64,000 bases of DNA from Streptomyces sp. CNQ-509. Its GTDB lineage: Bacteria; Actinomycetota; Actinomycetes; Streptomycetales; Streptomycetaceae. Below are positions 42,768-51,476 of the stretch, in pieces. The stretch spans positions 5,811,001 through 5,875,000 of the forward strand of contig NZ_CP011492.1 in assembly GCF_001011035.1 (NCBI RefSeq), read 5' to 3'. Numbering within the stretch: position 1 is the stretch's first letter; each line of letters starts with the position of its first letter. Below the pieces are notes generated by a model that worked only from the letters and a program-made list of their open reading frames with translations, was not told the DNA's origin and searched no databases. Both the position numbers and the translations under genes were made by a program.

Positions 42768-43727
42768 TCAGGTGAGCAGCAGCGGGTTGTCGTTCCGGTG
42801 CAGCCAGCGCAGATACGTCTCGGTGGATCTGGCCGCCTCGCGGTAGGCGTCCTCCAGCGCGGTGTAGACGGCGTGGAACTCGCCGTCGGTGGTCGACGCC
42901 GCCCGGGCGGCGAGCAGCAGCCGCACGGTCAGCGGGTCGCCTCGCAGCGGCCTGATCGCCATGCCGGGGCGCGGCGTCGAGGTGGGCTGGCACGGGGTGA
43001 CGGCGACCCCGGCCCGTACCAGGTCGGCGCCCGTCAGGTAGTCGCCCTGGATGACCCGCAGCTCGAGACCGGCGCTGGCGAACATCCGGCGGATGCCGTG
43101 CCACTCGCCGTCCACGTGCGGGTCGACGACCCACGGGTGCCCGCAGAGGTCGGCGAGCGCCACGTCCTCGCCCGCGGCCGCGGGGTGCGCCGCGGGCAGC
43201 GCGACGAACTGCGGCTCGCGCCAGAGCAGCGTGCGCTGGCCGACGCCGTCGGGTACGCGCAGCGGGCAGCCGGTGACCTCGTGCACGAACGCGACGTCGA
43301 GGTGGCCGTCGGCGACCATCCGCAGCAGCGAGTTCGGCGACGGGTCGACGCGGATGGAGACGTCCGTGTCCGGGAACCGTCCGTGCAGCCGGCAGAGCCA
43401 GCCGGCCACCGCCCGGTTCGCGGTGCTGCCCAGCCGCAGCCGGGGCCCGCTCTCCAGCGCGCGGGCCTCCTCGCGCGCCTCGCTGACCAGGGTGGACATC
43501 TCGGCGATGATCGGCCGCGCGCGGGCGGTCACGGAGCGGCCGAGCGGGGTCGGGCGGCAGCCCGAGCGGTCGCGGACGAACAGCGGGCCGCCCACGGCCC
43601 GTTCGATGCGGTTCAGCTGCGCCGTCAGGGCGGGCTGGGAGACTCCGAGCCACCTGGCCGCCCCGTGCACACTTCCGGCGTCGGAGATCGCGCACAGCGC
43701 GCGCAGATGCCTCAACTCCAGCTCCAC
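42768..43727 (-). CDS. LysR-family regulator, probable activator of snapalysin
   Basis: The 319-residue protein has an N-terminal winged HTH (about 1-60) with HLRALCAISDAGSVHGAARW and PALTAQLNRIERAVGG, then a periplasmic-binding-like effector domain. It is transcribed divergently from the snapalysin gene, the arrangement known for snpR/mprR and snpA/mprA in Streptomyces, where the LysR protein activates the protease gene. GTG 43727 is chosen where homology begins; it lacks a strong ribosome site. Confidence 0.85.
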   Translation of the reverse strand: MELELRHLRALCAISDAGSVHGAARWLGVSQPALTAQLNRIERAVGGPLFVRDRSGCRPTPLGRSVTARARPIIAEMSTLVSEAREEARALESGPRLRLGSTANRAVAGWLCRLHGRFPDTDVSIRVDPSPNSLLRMVADGHLDVAFVHEVTGCPLRVPDGVGQRTLLWREPQFVALPAAHPAAAGEDVALADLCGHPWVVDPHVDGEWHGIRRMFASAGLELRVIQGDYLTGADLVRAGVAVTPCQPTSTPRPGMAIRPLRGDPLTVRLLLAARAASTTDGEFHAVYTALEDAYREAARSTETYLRWLHRNDNPLLLT

Positions 43728-43734
43728 GCGGGGA

Positions 43735-43774
43735 GCATAGCCGCAATTTTTTGTCAGGGGCACTACACCTATGC
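43735..43774. promoter_or_regulatory. Candidate LysR operator between the regulator and snapalysin genes
   Basis: The intergenic region contains GCATAG (43735-43740) and its complement CTATGC (43769-43774), 28 bases apart, around an AT-rich core (AATTTTTTGTCA). LysR proteins bind dyads of the T-N11-A type in such divergent regions. Assignment to this regulator is inference. Confidence 0.4.
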
Positions 43775-43916
43775 GCCGTTCCGCCCCGCCGGCGGGCACC
43801 GCCGGAGGGTGGGATCGCACGCCGCTATCACCGGATGAGATCTGCCCCCGGCCACCTCTTCGCCCGCAGACTCCTCACCGACCGACCGACCAATCGTTCG
43901 TGAGGAGAAACCCCCC

Positions 43917-44546
43917 ATGAAGCTCTCCGGAAGACTGGTCTCCACCGCCTTGGGCCTCGGCCTGGCGCTCACCGGCCTGGCCGCCTCCCCGGCACCCGCG
44001 GCCGACCACCACGACCGGCAGACGACGCAGGCCACCGCCTCCGCGGCGTACGTCGGGCAGGACAAGGAACAGCAGAAGGAGAACCGGGCCTTCTTCGAGA
44101 TGATCCGGGAGAAGGCGCGCGAGAAGCAGGCGGCGGAACCCGGCTACCAGGCCATCACCATCACGTACAACGACGCCGGCGCGCCCAACTACCAGGGCGA
44201 CATAGCCCAGAGCACCCAGATCTGGAACAACGCCACCAACAACATCACGCTCGCCGAGACCTCCGGCTCCGGTGACTTCACCTACCGCCAGGGCAACGAC
44301 CCGCGCGGCAGCCACGCCGTGACCGACGGCCGCGGCCACGGCTACGTCTTCCTGGACCTGCGCCAGACGCAGCAGTACTACTCGCTGCGCGTCGTCACCC
44401 ACGAGACCGGCCACATCCTCGGCCTGCCCGACAACTACAGCGGCCCGTGCAGCGAACTGATGTCCGGCGGCGGCCCCGGCACCTCCTGCCGCAACGCCTA
44501 CCCGAACGCGGACGAAGCCGCCCGCGTGGACCGCAACTTCGGCTGA
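43917..44546 (+). CDS. snpA: Snapalysin-family secreted zinc metalloprotease
   Basis: The 209-residue preproprotein has a signal peptide (about 1-29), a charged propeptide-like segment with KEQQKENRAFFEMIREKARE, and the catalytic domain with THETGHILGLPD (H162, E163, H166, D172 as third ligand), the snapalysin signature. The two Cys near the end (178 and 191) fit the known disulfide. TGAGGAG precedes the ATG. It is extracellular and should be induced by the divergent LysR protein. A hairpin follows at 44594. Confidence 0.9.
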   Translation: MKLSGRLVSTALGLGLALTGLAASPAPAADHHDRQTTQATASAAYVGQDKEQQKENRAFFEMIREKAREKQAAEPGYQAITITYNDAGAPNYQGDIAQSTQIWNNATNNITLAETSGSGDFTYRQGNDPRGSHAVTDGRGHGYVFLDLRQTQQYYSLRVVTHETGHILGLPDNYSGPCSELMSGGGPGTSCRNAYPNADEAARVDRNFG

Positions 44547-44593
44547 GCCGGACCCGGTTCCGGGCCCTGCCCGGAGCCGGCCGCCGGCCGGGC

Positions 44594-44619
44594 CCGGTCC
44601 CGGCCCCACACGGGACCGG
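44594..44619 (+). terminator. Hairpin after snapalysin
   Basis: A 9-bp perfect stem (44594-44602 with 44611-44619) and an 8-base loop, 47 bases past the stop codon, within a longer GC-rich region able to form more pairs. Confidence 0.55.
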
Positions 44620-44742
44620 CGGGCCGCCGCCCGCGGGCCGAGTGCCCGGCGGCCCGACCGCGCCCGCCCCGTGAAACCGCGGGGCGGGCGCGGCGCGCGT
44701 CCGGCCGCCCGGGGCCGGCGCACGTCCCGGGCCACGGGCCTC

Positions 44743-45300
44743 CTACGGCCAGTAGGCGTCGAAGTTCCGGGAGAACTCCCAGTTGTTGTACCGGTCCCAG
44801 TTGATCGACCAGGTCATCAGCCCGCGCATGCCGGGCCAGGTGCCGTGGGTCTTGTACGAGCCGCAGTTGCTGCCCTTCGTCAGGCAGTCCAGCGTCTTGT
44901 TCACCTCGGCGGTCGGCACGTGCCCGTTGCCCGCCTGGGTGCTGGCCGGCATCCCGATGGCCACCTGGTCCGGGCGGAGCGCGGGGAAGAACCGCTCGGC
45001 GTTGCCCGCGACCGGGAAGCCGGTGAGCAGCATGTCCGTCATCGCGATGTGGAAGTCGGCGCCGCCCATGGTGTGGTACTGGTTGTCCAGGCCCATGATC
45101 GGGCCGGAGTTGTAGTCCTGGACGTGCAGCAGCGTCAGCGAGTCGCGCAGCGCGTGGATCACCGGCAGGTACGCGCCGCAGCGCGGGTCCTGGCCGCCCC
45201 ACTGCCCGGTGCCGTAGAACTGGTAGCCCATCTGCACGAAGAACGTCTCCGGCGCCATGGTGAGCACGAAGCGCTCGCCGTACTTCGCCTTGAGCGTCCG
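44743..45300 (-). pseudogene. C-terminal remnant of a GH18 chitinase
   Basis: About 184 residues match the C-terminal half of Streptomyces GH18 chitinases: FVLTMAPETFFVQMGYQFYG, LLHVQDYNSGPIMGLDNQYH, VAIGMPASTQAGNGHVP and GLMTWSINWDRYNNWEFSRN. The whole N-terminal half, including the signal peptide, any carbohydrate-binding domain and the catalytic DxxDxDxE strand, is missing. Homology stops at about 45297, and the stop codon of the DUF2252 gene begins only 20 bases further on. The frame reads on upstream only as a shadow. It therefore looks like the product of a deletion that joined two genes. Confidence 0.8.
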
Positions 45301-45317
45301 TGGAGGAGGGGCCTCCC

Positions 45318-46646
45318 TCAGAGGCCGGAGATCCGGCCGTTGCGGAAGAGGTCGACGAAGATCTGGTGGTCCGCCCGCGCCCGTGCCCCGTAGTCGTGCG
45401 CGAAGTCGACCAGCATCTCCGTGAACCCGTCGGCGTCCGCCGAGATCGCCCCGTCGATCGCCTGCTCCGTCGAGAACGGCACCAGCGAGTGCCCGCTCTC
45501 CGCCACGTCCGCCGCCGCGTGCATGGTGGCGGTGGCCCGGCCCAGGTCGCCCACGACGGCCGCGGCCTGCTCCGGGTCGTCGATGTCCGACCAGTCCAGG
45601 TCCACCGCGTACGGCGACACCTCCGCGACCAGCTGCCCCGCCCCGTCCAGCTCGGTCCAGCCCAGCCACGGGTCGGAGGCGGCCTGCAGCGCGCGCTGCG
45701 AGATGACCGTGCGGTGGCCCTCGTGATGGAAGTAGCCGCGGATCGCCGGGTCGGTGACGTGCCGCGCGACCGCCGGGGTCTGGCCGCGCTTCATGTAGAT
45801 GACGATGTCGTTCTCCAGGGCGTCGCTGTGCCCTTCGAGGAGGATGTTGTACGACGGCAGCCCCGCGCTGCCGATCCCGATGCCCCTGCGGCCCACCACG
45901 TCCTTCACCCGGTACGCGTCCGGACGGCGCTCCCGGCCGCCGGAGGGCAGCGTCTCCAGATAGCCCTCGAACGCGTCGAGTACCCGGGCGCGGGTGGCCG
46001 CGTCCAGCTCGATGGCGCCGCCGCCGGAGGTGAAACGGCGCTCGAAGTCCCGCACCTCCGTCATCGACTCCAGCAGCCCGAAGCGGGTGTGCGCGCGGGC
46101 GGTGCGCAGCGCGCCGAGGAGCGGCCCGGTGGCGGTGTCGAGGGTGAAGGGCGGCACCTCGTCGTCCTTGGCCCCGGCGGCGAGGGCGCGGATGCGCTCG
46201 CGGTAGGCGTCGGCGTAGGCGCGGACGAGGCCGGTGATCTGCCCGTCGCTGAGCGCCTTGGTGTAGCCGATGAGCGCCAGGGAGCCGGCGAGTCGCTTGA
46301 CGTCCCAGGTGAACGGGCCGACGAACGCCTCGTCGAAGTCGTTGACATTGAAGACGAGCCGGCCGTTGGCGTCCATGTACGTGCCGAAGTTCTCGGCGTG
46401 CAGATCACCGTGGATCCAGACCCGGCTCGTCTGCTCGGTGAGGAACGGATCGCCGCGCTCGCCGGCCTCCAGGTCGTGGTAGTAGAGGGCGGCGGTCCCG
46501 CGGTAGAAGGCGAACGCCGAGGCCGCCATCTTGCGGAACTTCAGCCGGAAGGCGGCGGGATCGGCCGCGAGCAGCTCGCCGAATGCGGAGTCGAAGACGG
46601 CGAGTATCTCCTCGCCGCGCTGAGCGTCCCTGGTGTCCGTGACCAT
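45318..46646 (-). CDS. DUF2252 family protein
   Basis: The 442-residue protein matches DUF2252, a family with a protein-kinase-like fold: FRKMAASAFAFYRGTAALYY, WIHGDLHAENFGTYMDANGR (HGDLHxEN resembles the aminoglycoside-kinase catalytic loop) and VFNVNDFDEAFVGPFTWD (DFD resembling the metal-binding loop). Function is unknown but small-molecule phosphotransfer is plausible. The stop directly abuts the truncated chitinase. ATG 46646 lies after a stretch with no clear ribosome site. Confidence 0.85.
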   Translation of the reverse strand: MVTDTRDAQRGEEILAVFDSAFGELLAADPAAFRLKFRKMAASAFAFYRGTAALYYHDLEAGERGDPFLTEQTSRVWIHGDLHAENFGTYMDANGRLVFNVNDFDEAFVGPFTWDVKRLAGSLALIGYTKALSDGQITGLVRAYADAYRERIRALAAGAKDDEVPPFTLDTATGPLLGALRTARAHTRFGLLESMTEVRDFERRFTSGGGAIELDAATRARVLDAFEGYLETLPSGGRERRPDAYRVKDVVGRRGIGIGSAGLPSYNILLEGHSDALENDIVIYMKRGQTPAVARHVTDPAIRGYFHHEGHRTVISQRALQAASDPWLGWTELDGAGQLVAEVSPYAVDLDWSDIDDPEQAAAVVGDLGRATATMHAAADVAESGHSLVPFSTEQAIDGAISADADGFTEMLVDFAHDYGARARADHQIFVDLFRNGRISGL

Positions 46647-46828
46647 GCGGCTCACGATACCGGCGGGGGACCTCCACGACCGGGGCGCACGGGGCGCCCG
46701 GGGAGCGCGGTCCGCGCCCCGCCGGGGCGGGCGGGGCGCGGAGCGTACGCCCGGCGGGCGCGCGTTCGGGGCGCGCGCCCGCCGGGTGCTTCGGCGGGCC
46801 GGAACCCGCCGTGGCGTGCCCTGCCGCG

Positions 46829-48709
46829 TCAGCCGCGGGGGCGCGGGCCGACCGCGAGCGGGACGCCCGTGCGCTGCGACTGCGCCACCGACGCCGGCGA
46901 GTCCTCGCTGCGTGCCGCGTCCTTCGGGATCTCCGGCTCGGCCGGCTCCGTGGGCCGGTCCGCCGGCGGGGTGTAGCCCTCCAGCGTCGCGGTGCCCCAG
47001 ACGTACGGGTCGGCCTGGGCGCTGCCGAACGGCGACCACGCCAGCCGGGTCTGACCCGTCTTGTCCTCGGTGTCCGAGTCGTACACCAGGACGTTGAGCG
47101 TGAACTTCTCCGGGTCCGCCGCGGCCGGCAGGTCGGCCAGCGCGATCTTCGCCTCGATCGTGTAGCCCTGGTACGGGTCCGAGACCAGCGAGACCACCCG
47201 CATGCCGGGCGCCGTGGTGGCCGCCGGGCCCTGCCGGTTGTCGCCGTCGCGCTCGGCCGCCGCACCGCCGCCGTTCGCGGTGTACGGGAAGATGCCCGTC
47301 TTGAACGTGGTCGAGGTGTCGTCTGCCGTGCCGCGCGGGTCGAGGGTGATCTCGACCGCGTCCGTACGCCAGTGGCGCTTGGCGTCGCTCTCTTCGAGCG
47401 CGGTGCCCCTGCGGTCGTCGGTGACCTTGACGAACACGTACAGGTCGTCCCCGTGCCGCGACAGCTTCGCCGTGGCCGAGACGTCCTCCGCGCCGGTCTT
47501 CTCGCCCTGCCAGTGCACCAGCGGCAGTTCGGGGCCCGGGTACTCGCCGGGGCGCTCCACACCGTCGAGTACGGGGGCAGTGGCGACCTCGGGGATCGTC
47601 GTGGCGGGCGCCTCGGGGTAGTCCGGCTGCGCGTCGTTGGCCAGCCAGGGCAGGCCGACGCGCTCCGTCCAGTCGCGGAACTCCGCGTACACCGGGCGCA
47701 GTTCGTTCTGGGGCCGCACCTTCGACTTCACGGCCTTGCCGTTCGCCGCCAGCACCGTGAACCAGTCCGAGCCGAGCTGCTCGGGGTCGGTCGGCATCTG
47801 CGCCGGCCTCGCGGCCCAGCCCTGCGTGACGTACTTGCGGGCGGCGTCCCGCTCCACCTGCGCCCAGCTCGTGCCGTGCTCCTCGCTGCGCACGCCGGAA
47901 AAGACGCCGAAGACCGGCAGCCCGCTGGCGCGGTCCGTCCGCCGCTGCTTCGGGGCGTCCGGGCCGAGCAGGCTGCCGAAGCCGTAGTTCTGCGCGAGCA
48001 GCAGCCGCGCCCGGTGCGGGCGGTAGCCCTCCTGGGTGATCTGCGAGCGGAACGCGCGCGGGTCGCCGGCGAGGAAGAACGCCTCGATCGCCAGCCGCGC
48101 GGACAACTGGTGGCCGCCGTGCTGGTTGAAGGGGCGCGGGTCCATCGTCACGACCGTGTCGGGCGTGGTGGCGCGGATCAGCCGGACGATGCGCTCCAGC
48201 GTGTCGTCCGCGTCCCAGATCGCGGCCGTCAGCGGGCCGGACAGCGTGTACCAGAAGTCCGGCTTGTCCAGGTAATAGACGTTGTCGATGCCGGCGAAGC
48301 CGACCGCCTCGCGCTCCTCGTCCTCCCGGATCAGCCCGAGCGGCGGACCCTCCTCCGGGCCGACCGCGTTGCCGCCGCCCTCGCCGCGGGTGACGGTGAG
48401 CACGCCGGTGCTCAGCCCGTGCTGCTCCCGCCACTGCCCGAAGGTCGAGAGGTTGCCTGCCTCGTCGTCCGGGTGCGCGCCGACGAAGAGCACGTCGTTG
48501 TGGGCGCGGTCCCGCCGGCCGCCCGGCGCCCGGCGCGGGCGCGGCACGCTCCACTCGTCCGCCCACGCGGACGGCGCGGTCGCGCCCAGCGCCGTACCGA
48601 CGATGCCGGACACCAGCGCGGCCGAGACGACCCGCCTGCTCGGCCCCGACCCATCCCCGTCCTGCGCCCGAACGGGCTCCGTTCTGTCCCCCTGCGCCGA
48701 GTTCGTCAC
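46829..48709 (-). CDS. Secreted PIG-L family deacetylase with CBM9-like domain
   Basis: The 626-residue protein has a twin-arginine-like signal (SRRVVSAALVSG, about 25-55), a PIG-L/LmbE domain (about 68-350) with the zinc motif VGAHPDDE and a later NQHGGHQLSARLA supplying the third ligand, and a C-terminal CBM9-like beta domain (about 385-590) starting TAPVLDGVERPGEY and running through KLSRHGDDLYVFVKVTDD. PIG-L enzymes remove N-acetyl groups from GlcNAc-type sugars; the added domain suggests a polymeric extracellular substrate. GTG 48709 follows GGGGAGG. Fold and metal motif are clear; substrate is inferred. Confidence 0.82.
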   Translation of the reverse strand: MTNSAQGDRTEPVRAQDGDGSGPSRRVVSAALVSGIVGTALGATAPSAWADEWSVPRPRRAPGGRRDRAHNDVLFVGAHPDDEAGNLSTFGQWREQHGLSTGVLTVTRGEGGGNAVGPEEGPPLGLIREDEEREAVGFAGIDNVYYLDKPDFWYTLSGPLTAAIWDADDTLERIVRLIRATTPDTVVTMDPRPFNQHGGHQLSARLAIEAFFLAGDPRAFRSQITQEGYRPHRARLLLAQNYGFGSLLGPDAPKQRRTDRASGLPVFGVFSGVRSEEHGTSWAQVERDAARKYVTQGWAARPAQMPTDPEQLGSDWFTVLAANGKAVKSKVRPQNELRPVYAEFRDWTERVGLPWLANDAQPDYPEAPATTIPEVATAPVLDGVERPGEYPGPELPLVHWQGEKTGAEDVSATAKLSRHGDDLYVFVKVTDDRRGTALEESDAKRHWRTDAVEITLDPRGTADDTSTTFKTGIFPYTANGGGAAAERDGDNRQGPAATTAPGMRVVSLVSDPYQGYTIEAKIALADLPAAADPEKFTLNVLVYDSDTEDKTGQTRLAWSPFGSAQADPYVWGTATLEGYTPPADRPTEPAEPEIPKDAARSEDSPASVAQSQRTGVPLAVGPRPRG

Positions 48710-49057
48710 CGATGGCCTCCCCTTGACGTACGTGGTGAGTCCCGCTTGATGAGGCTCACAACCGCCCTTTCTAAGCCAGACCGGGAGCCGGGGCAAGGGG
48801 TTTGTCAGGACATCTTGTCAACTGGATGTCAGGGGACTCCTCCCCACGCGTCCCGCGGCATTCCCAACTGCCCGCGCGGGAACGGGAGTACGAGACACAT
48901 CGCACCGTGTGGGGCAGAGTGCGGATCGTCTGCACCGATGCCGGGGCGTCATGCCCGGGCCTCATCGCGAGGAAGCCGTGACCGCCACGGGCGCGTCGGC
49001 CGCAAGCGGCAGTCGCGCGCGGCCGGACGGGTAGCGGTCCCGGCACGTCCGAGGCGA
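48710..49057. other. Gene-free stretch upstream of the PIG-L gene
   Basis: About 350 bases between the PIG-L start and the stop of the poly(A)-polymerase-like remnant, both on the minus strand. It should contain the PIG-L promoter. Three TGTCA words lie within 48803-48832, but I see no convincing gene. Confidence 0.45.
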
Positions 49058-49805
49058 TCAGCGCAGCGCCGGTACGGTGCCGCCCGCTGCCCAGTCGACG
49101 CCCACCCCGCGCAGCCCGCCGCACCACCCGCCGGCGATCTCCGCGAGCCGGGCGGGGCCCGGCGGGGTGCGGCCGCGGCCGATCGCGTACCGGGCGAGGG
49201 CCGGCCCGGTCTCGAACGGCGGCGGCCAGGCGTGCGCGTCGGCCGCGCCGGCCTCCGCCAGCGCCGTGAGCAGTGCCGGCAGCCGCCCCCGTACGCGCCC
49301 CAGGGTCTCCTCGAACTCGCCTGTACTGCCGCGGCGTACGGTCAGGACCGCCCACGCCGCGTGCCGCCGGTGCAGCGGCGGCGGCGCCAGCAGCTCCGGC
49401 CAGGGGTCCGCGCCGGTCTCCGCCGCCTGCTCCAGGAAGGTCCAGGCGCGGTACAGCTCGTCGGCCAGCAGGTCGCGGAAGCCGGCGGTCACCTGCCCGG
49501 TGCAGGTGCGGACCGGCTCCGTGGGGGTGAGGACCGCCACCGGCGCCTGCGGTGCGGCGGCCGCGGCGTCGAGGGCGACCGGAATCCGCCAGTCCCAGGC
49601 GGCCCAGGTGCCGAAGAAGTCTGTCGGCAGTCCGGCGCGGCCGGGTCCTCGGCCTCGCGTACGGTACGGGCCGCCAGCACCGACCAGGCCAGCCCCGGCA
49701 GTCCGCCGAACGGCGCCGAGTCGAGGCCGCGGGCCCTCGCCCACGCCTTCACCCCGGTGGCCAGCCGGGCGAAGGCGGGGCGCCGGGCGGCGACCGCGGC
49801 GTTGC
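49058..49805 (-). pseudogene. Truncated, frameshifted poly(A)-polymerase-like gene
   Basis: Two consecutive pieces resemble the central domain of eukaryotic-type poly(A) polymerases. The first (about 49805-49632) has VKAWARARGLDSAPFGGLPG then LAWSVLAARTVRE, like the canonical RRGIYSN...GG..WA.L.ARV block. The second (49629-49058) starts LPTDFFGTWAAWDWRIPVAL, like the FF..W..W.WP.PV block. They lie in different frames, and a one-base deletion near 49630 would explain the shift. The N-terminal nucleotidyltransferase domain is absent: homology ends exactly where the palindromic repeat (49806) begins. Some actinomycetes carry full-length relatives; this one is dead. Confidence 0.7.
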
Positions 49806-49962
49806 GACGCCTGGCACGCACGCTCGCTGCGTTGTCGGGGTCGGCCGAAGAGGCCCGCTATGCGGTCGGCCCTCCGCCTTGCGATCGCACGCACCAGACG
49901 CCTGGGGGTACCGCCCACGCGCGCTTGCGCGCTGTGGGGGAGCCCGCCCAGAGGGCGGACGG
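49806..49962 (-). repeat. Dispersed palindromic repeat (copy B)
   Basis: Bases 49806-49902 are nearly identical to 14447-14544 in copy A and form the same imperfect palindrome around GTCGGCC. A second small palindrome with GCGCGC arms and a GGGGG/CCGCCC surround follows to about 49962. Copy B lacks the outer GGGCTGTCCC arms of copy A. It sits at the truncated 5' end of the poly(A)-polymerase-like gene. Confidence 0.75.
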
Positions 49963-50042
49963 CGCTATGTGCCAGACAGGGCCCAGAAGCGCCCGGCGGC
50001 GCCGCTCCAGCGAATAACCCGGCTGCCCGGGCGGGGCCCGGG

Positions 50043-51329
50043 TCAGGGGAGCAGGGACTCCCGCAGCACCCGGCCCTCCGACTGCGCGGGCGGGGCGACA
50101 CCGAGGATCGCCGACATGGTCGCCGCGAGGTCGACGTGGCGCGGATCGCGCGGCGCACGGCCGCGCCGGATCCGGTGGCCGGCCAGGATGAGCGGGACCG
50201 CGGTCTCCGCGCGGCTTCCGTGGCGGCCGTCGAAGCCCTCGGCCGGCGGGGTGAAGGAGAGCGCGTACGGCGCCGCCAGTTCGAGCACCAACTGGCCGTA
50301 CTGGGGCGCCATCCGCAGCGCCGCCTGGTCCGCCTTGGTCAGCACCGCCGCGACGCCTTCGGCGTCCGCGAGCGCCGCGCGGGCCCGCTCGATCGCGGCG
50401 GCGTCGGCGGCCCCCGCGCCGAGGAGGTGCACGGAGGCGATGCTGCCGCCGGAGACCAGGACGGCATCGGTCTCCGGCGCCGGCCGGCCGCCGGACCCGA
50501 TCACCTCGGGCGTGAAGCCCGCGGTGGCGAGGGCGGCGACCGCCTGCGCCGCCATCGGCGTCTTCCAGCCCGTCATGCCGTGGTCGCCGGTGACCACCCA
50601 GGTCGTCCGGCCGTAGAGGCCGAGGTCCTTGACCGTCCGGATCAGCCGCCCGATCCCGGCGTCGGTCTCGCGCAGGGTGTCGAGCATCCGGGGGTCGTCG
50701 GGCCCGAACGCGTGCCCGTCGCCGTCGAGGTCGCTGGAGTAGACCGCCAGGAAGTCCGGTCGCCGGGTGAGGGTCACCGCGGTGCCGCCGCTGTCGACGG
50801 GCCGCCCGGTGAGCATCGCGACCGCGTCGTCGACGCGCGCGCCGATGCGCCCGCCGGGCTGGGTGTAGAGGCCGTCGGGATCGCCGTACGAGGTGCCCTT
50901 GTCCTGGAGGATGAACCACTGCGCGGACCCGATCCGGATGCCCTGCGGCCGCCACGCCTGGGCGAGGCCCTCGACCGCACTGTCGCGGCTCTGGCCGCGG
51001 GCGACGCCGGCCGCCTCGTCGTAGTAGTAGGCGGCGTTGCGGGTGCGGTCCGGGTGGGCGCCGCAGGAGACGGCCGTCCACGACTGGTTGGTGATGCTGG
51101 CCATCACGCCGGTGCTGGTGGTCAGCGAGCCGGCCCGTACCAGCGACGTCAGGTGGGGCATCGGCGCACGGCCGTCGAGGTAGTCGATGCCGAAGCCGTC
51201 GAGGGCGACGAAGATCAGCAGGCCGCGCGTGCGGGCGGCGTGCGCGGGCACGGCGGCGAGCGGCGACGCGAGCGCGCCGGCCACGGCGCCGGCGAGGACA
51301 CCGCGTCGGGAGAGAGAGGTGGCGGACAT
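50043..51329 (-). CDS. Secreted alkaline-phosphatase-superfamily enzyme (nucleotide pyrophosphatase/phosphodiesterase type)
   Basis: The 428-residue protein has a Tat-type signal (SLSRRGVLAGA, cleavage near 32) and an alkaline-phosphatase-superfamily domain with LIFVALDGFGIDYLDG (first metal ligand), TGVMASITNQSWTAVSCGAH (nucleophile Thr/Ser region), YSSDLDGDGHAFGPDD and TWVVTGDHGMTGWK (second metal site). It resembles the type I phosphodiesterase/nucleotide pyrophosphatase family and would hydrolyse phosphodiesters outside the cell. Substrate unknown; a phosphate-scavenging or teichoic-acid-related role is possible. Confidence 0.85.
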   Translation of the reverse strand: MSATSLSRRGVLAGAVAGALASPLAAVPAHAARTRGLLIFVALDGFGIDYLDGRAPMPHLTSLVRAGSLTTSTGVMASITNQSWTAVSCGAHPDRTRNAAYYYDEAAGVARGQSRDSAVEGLAQAWRPQGIRIGSAQWFILQDKGTSYGDPDGLYTQPGGRIGARVDDAVAMLTGRPVDSGGTAVTLTRRPDFLAVYSSDLDGDGHAFGPDDPRMLDTLRETDAGIGRLIRTVKDLGLYGRTTWVVTGDHGMTGWKTPMAAQAVAALATAGFTPEVIGSGGRPAPETDAVLVSGGSIASVHLLGAGAADAAAIERARAALADAEGVAAVLTKADQAALRMAPQYGQLVLELAAPYALSFTPPAEGFDGRHGSRAETAVPLILAGHRIRRGRAPRDPRHVDLAATMSAILGVAPPAQSEGRVLRESLLP

Positions 51330-51443
51330 GGGGCGACCGTAGAAGCGAAACGCTCCCGGCCGGCGAGCACGGGGTGAACGGGCCGCGAATTCCCGCGTCC
51401 GTGCCGTCCGGACGCGCCGCGGGCCTCACCGCCGGAGCGGAGG

Positions 51444-51465
51444 GCGCCGGTGGGGACACCGGCGC
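51444..51465 (-). terminator. Hairpin after the LysM/transglycosylase gene
   Basis: A 9-bp perfect stem (51444-51452 with 51457-51465) and a GGGA loop directly follow the stop codon on the minus strand. Confidence 0.65.
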
Positions 51466-51476
51466 TCTCCGGTGGG

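Noticed and set aside
45298..45669. Reading the chitinase frame further upstream as an intact N-terminus
   Set aside because: Beyond 45297 the frame is Arg/Gly/Ala-rich antisense-type sequence opposite DUF2252 coding, with no GH18 motif or signal peptide.
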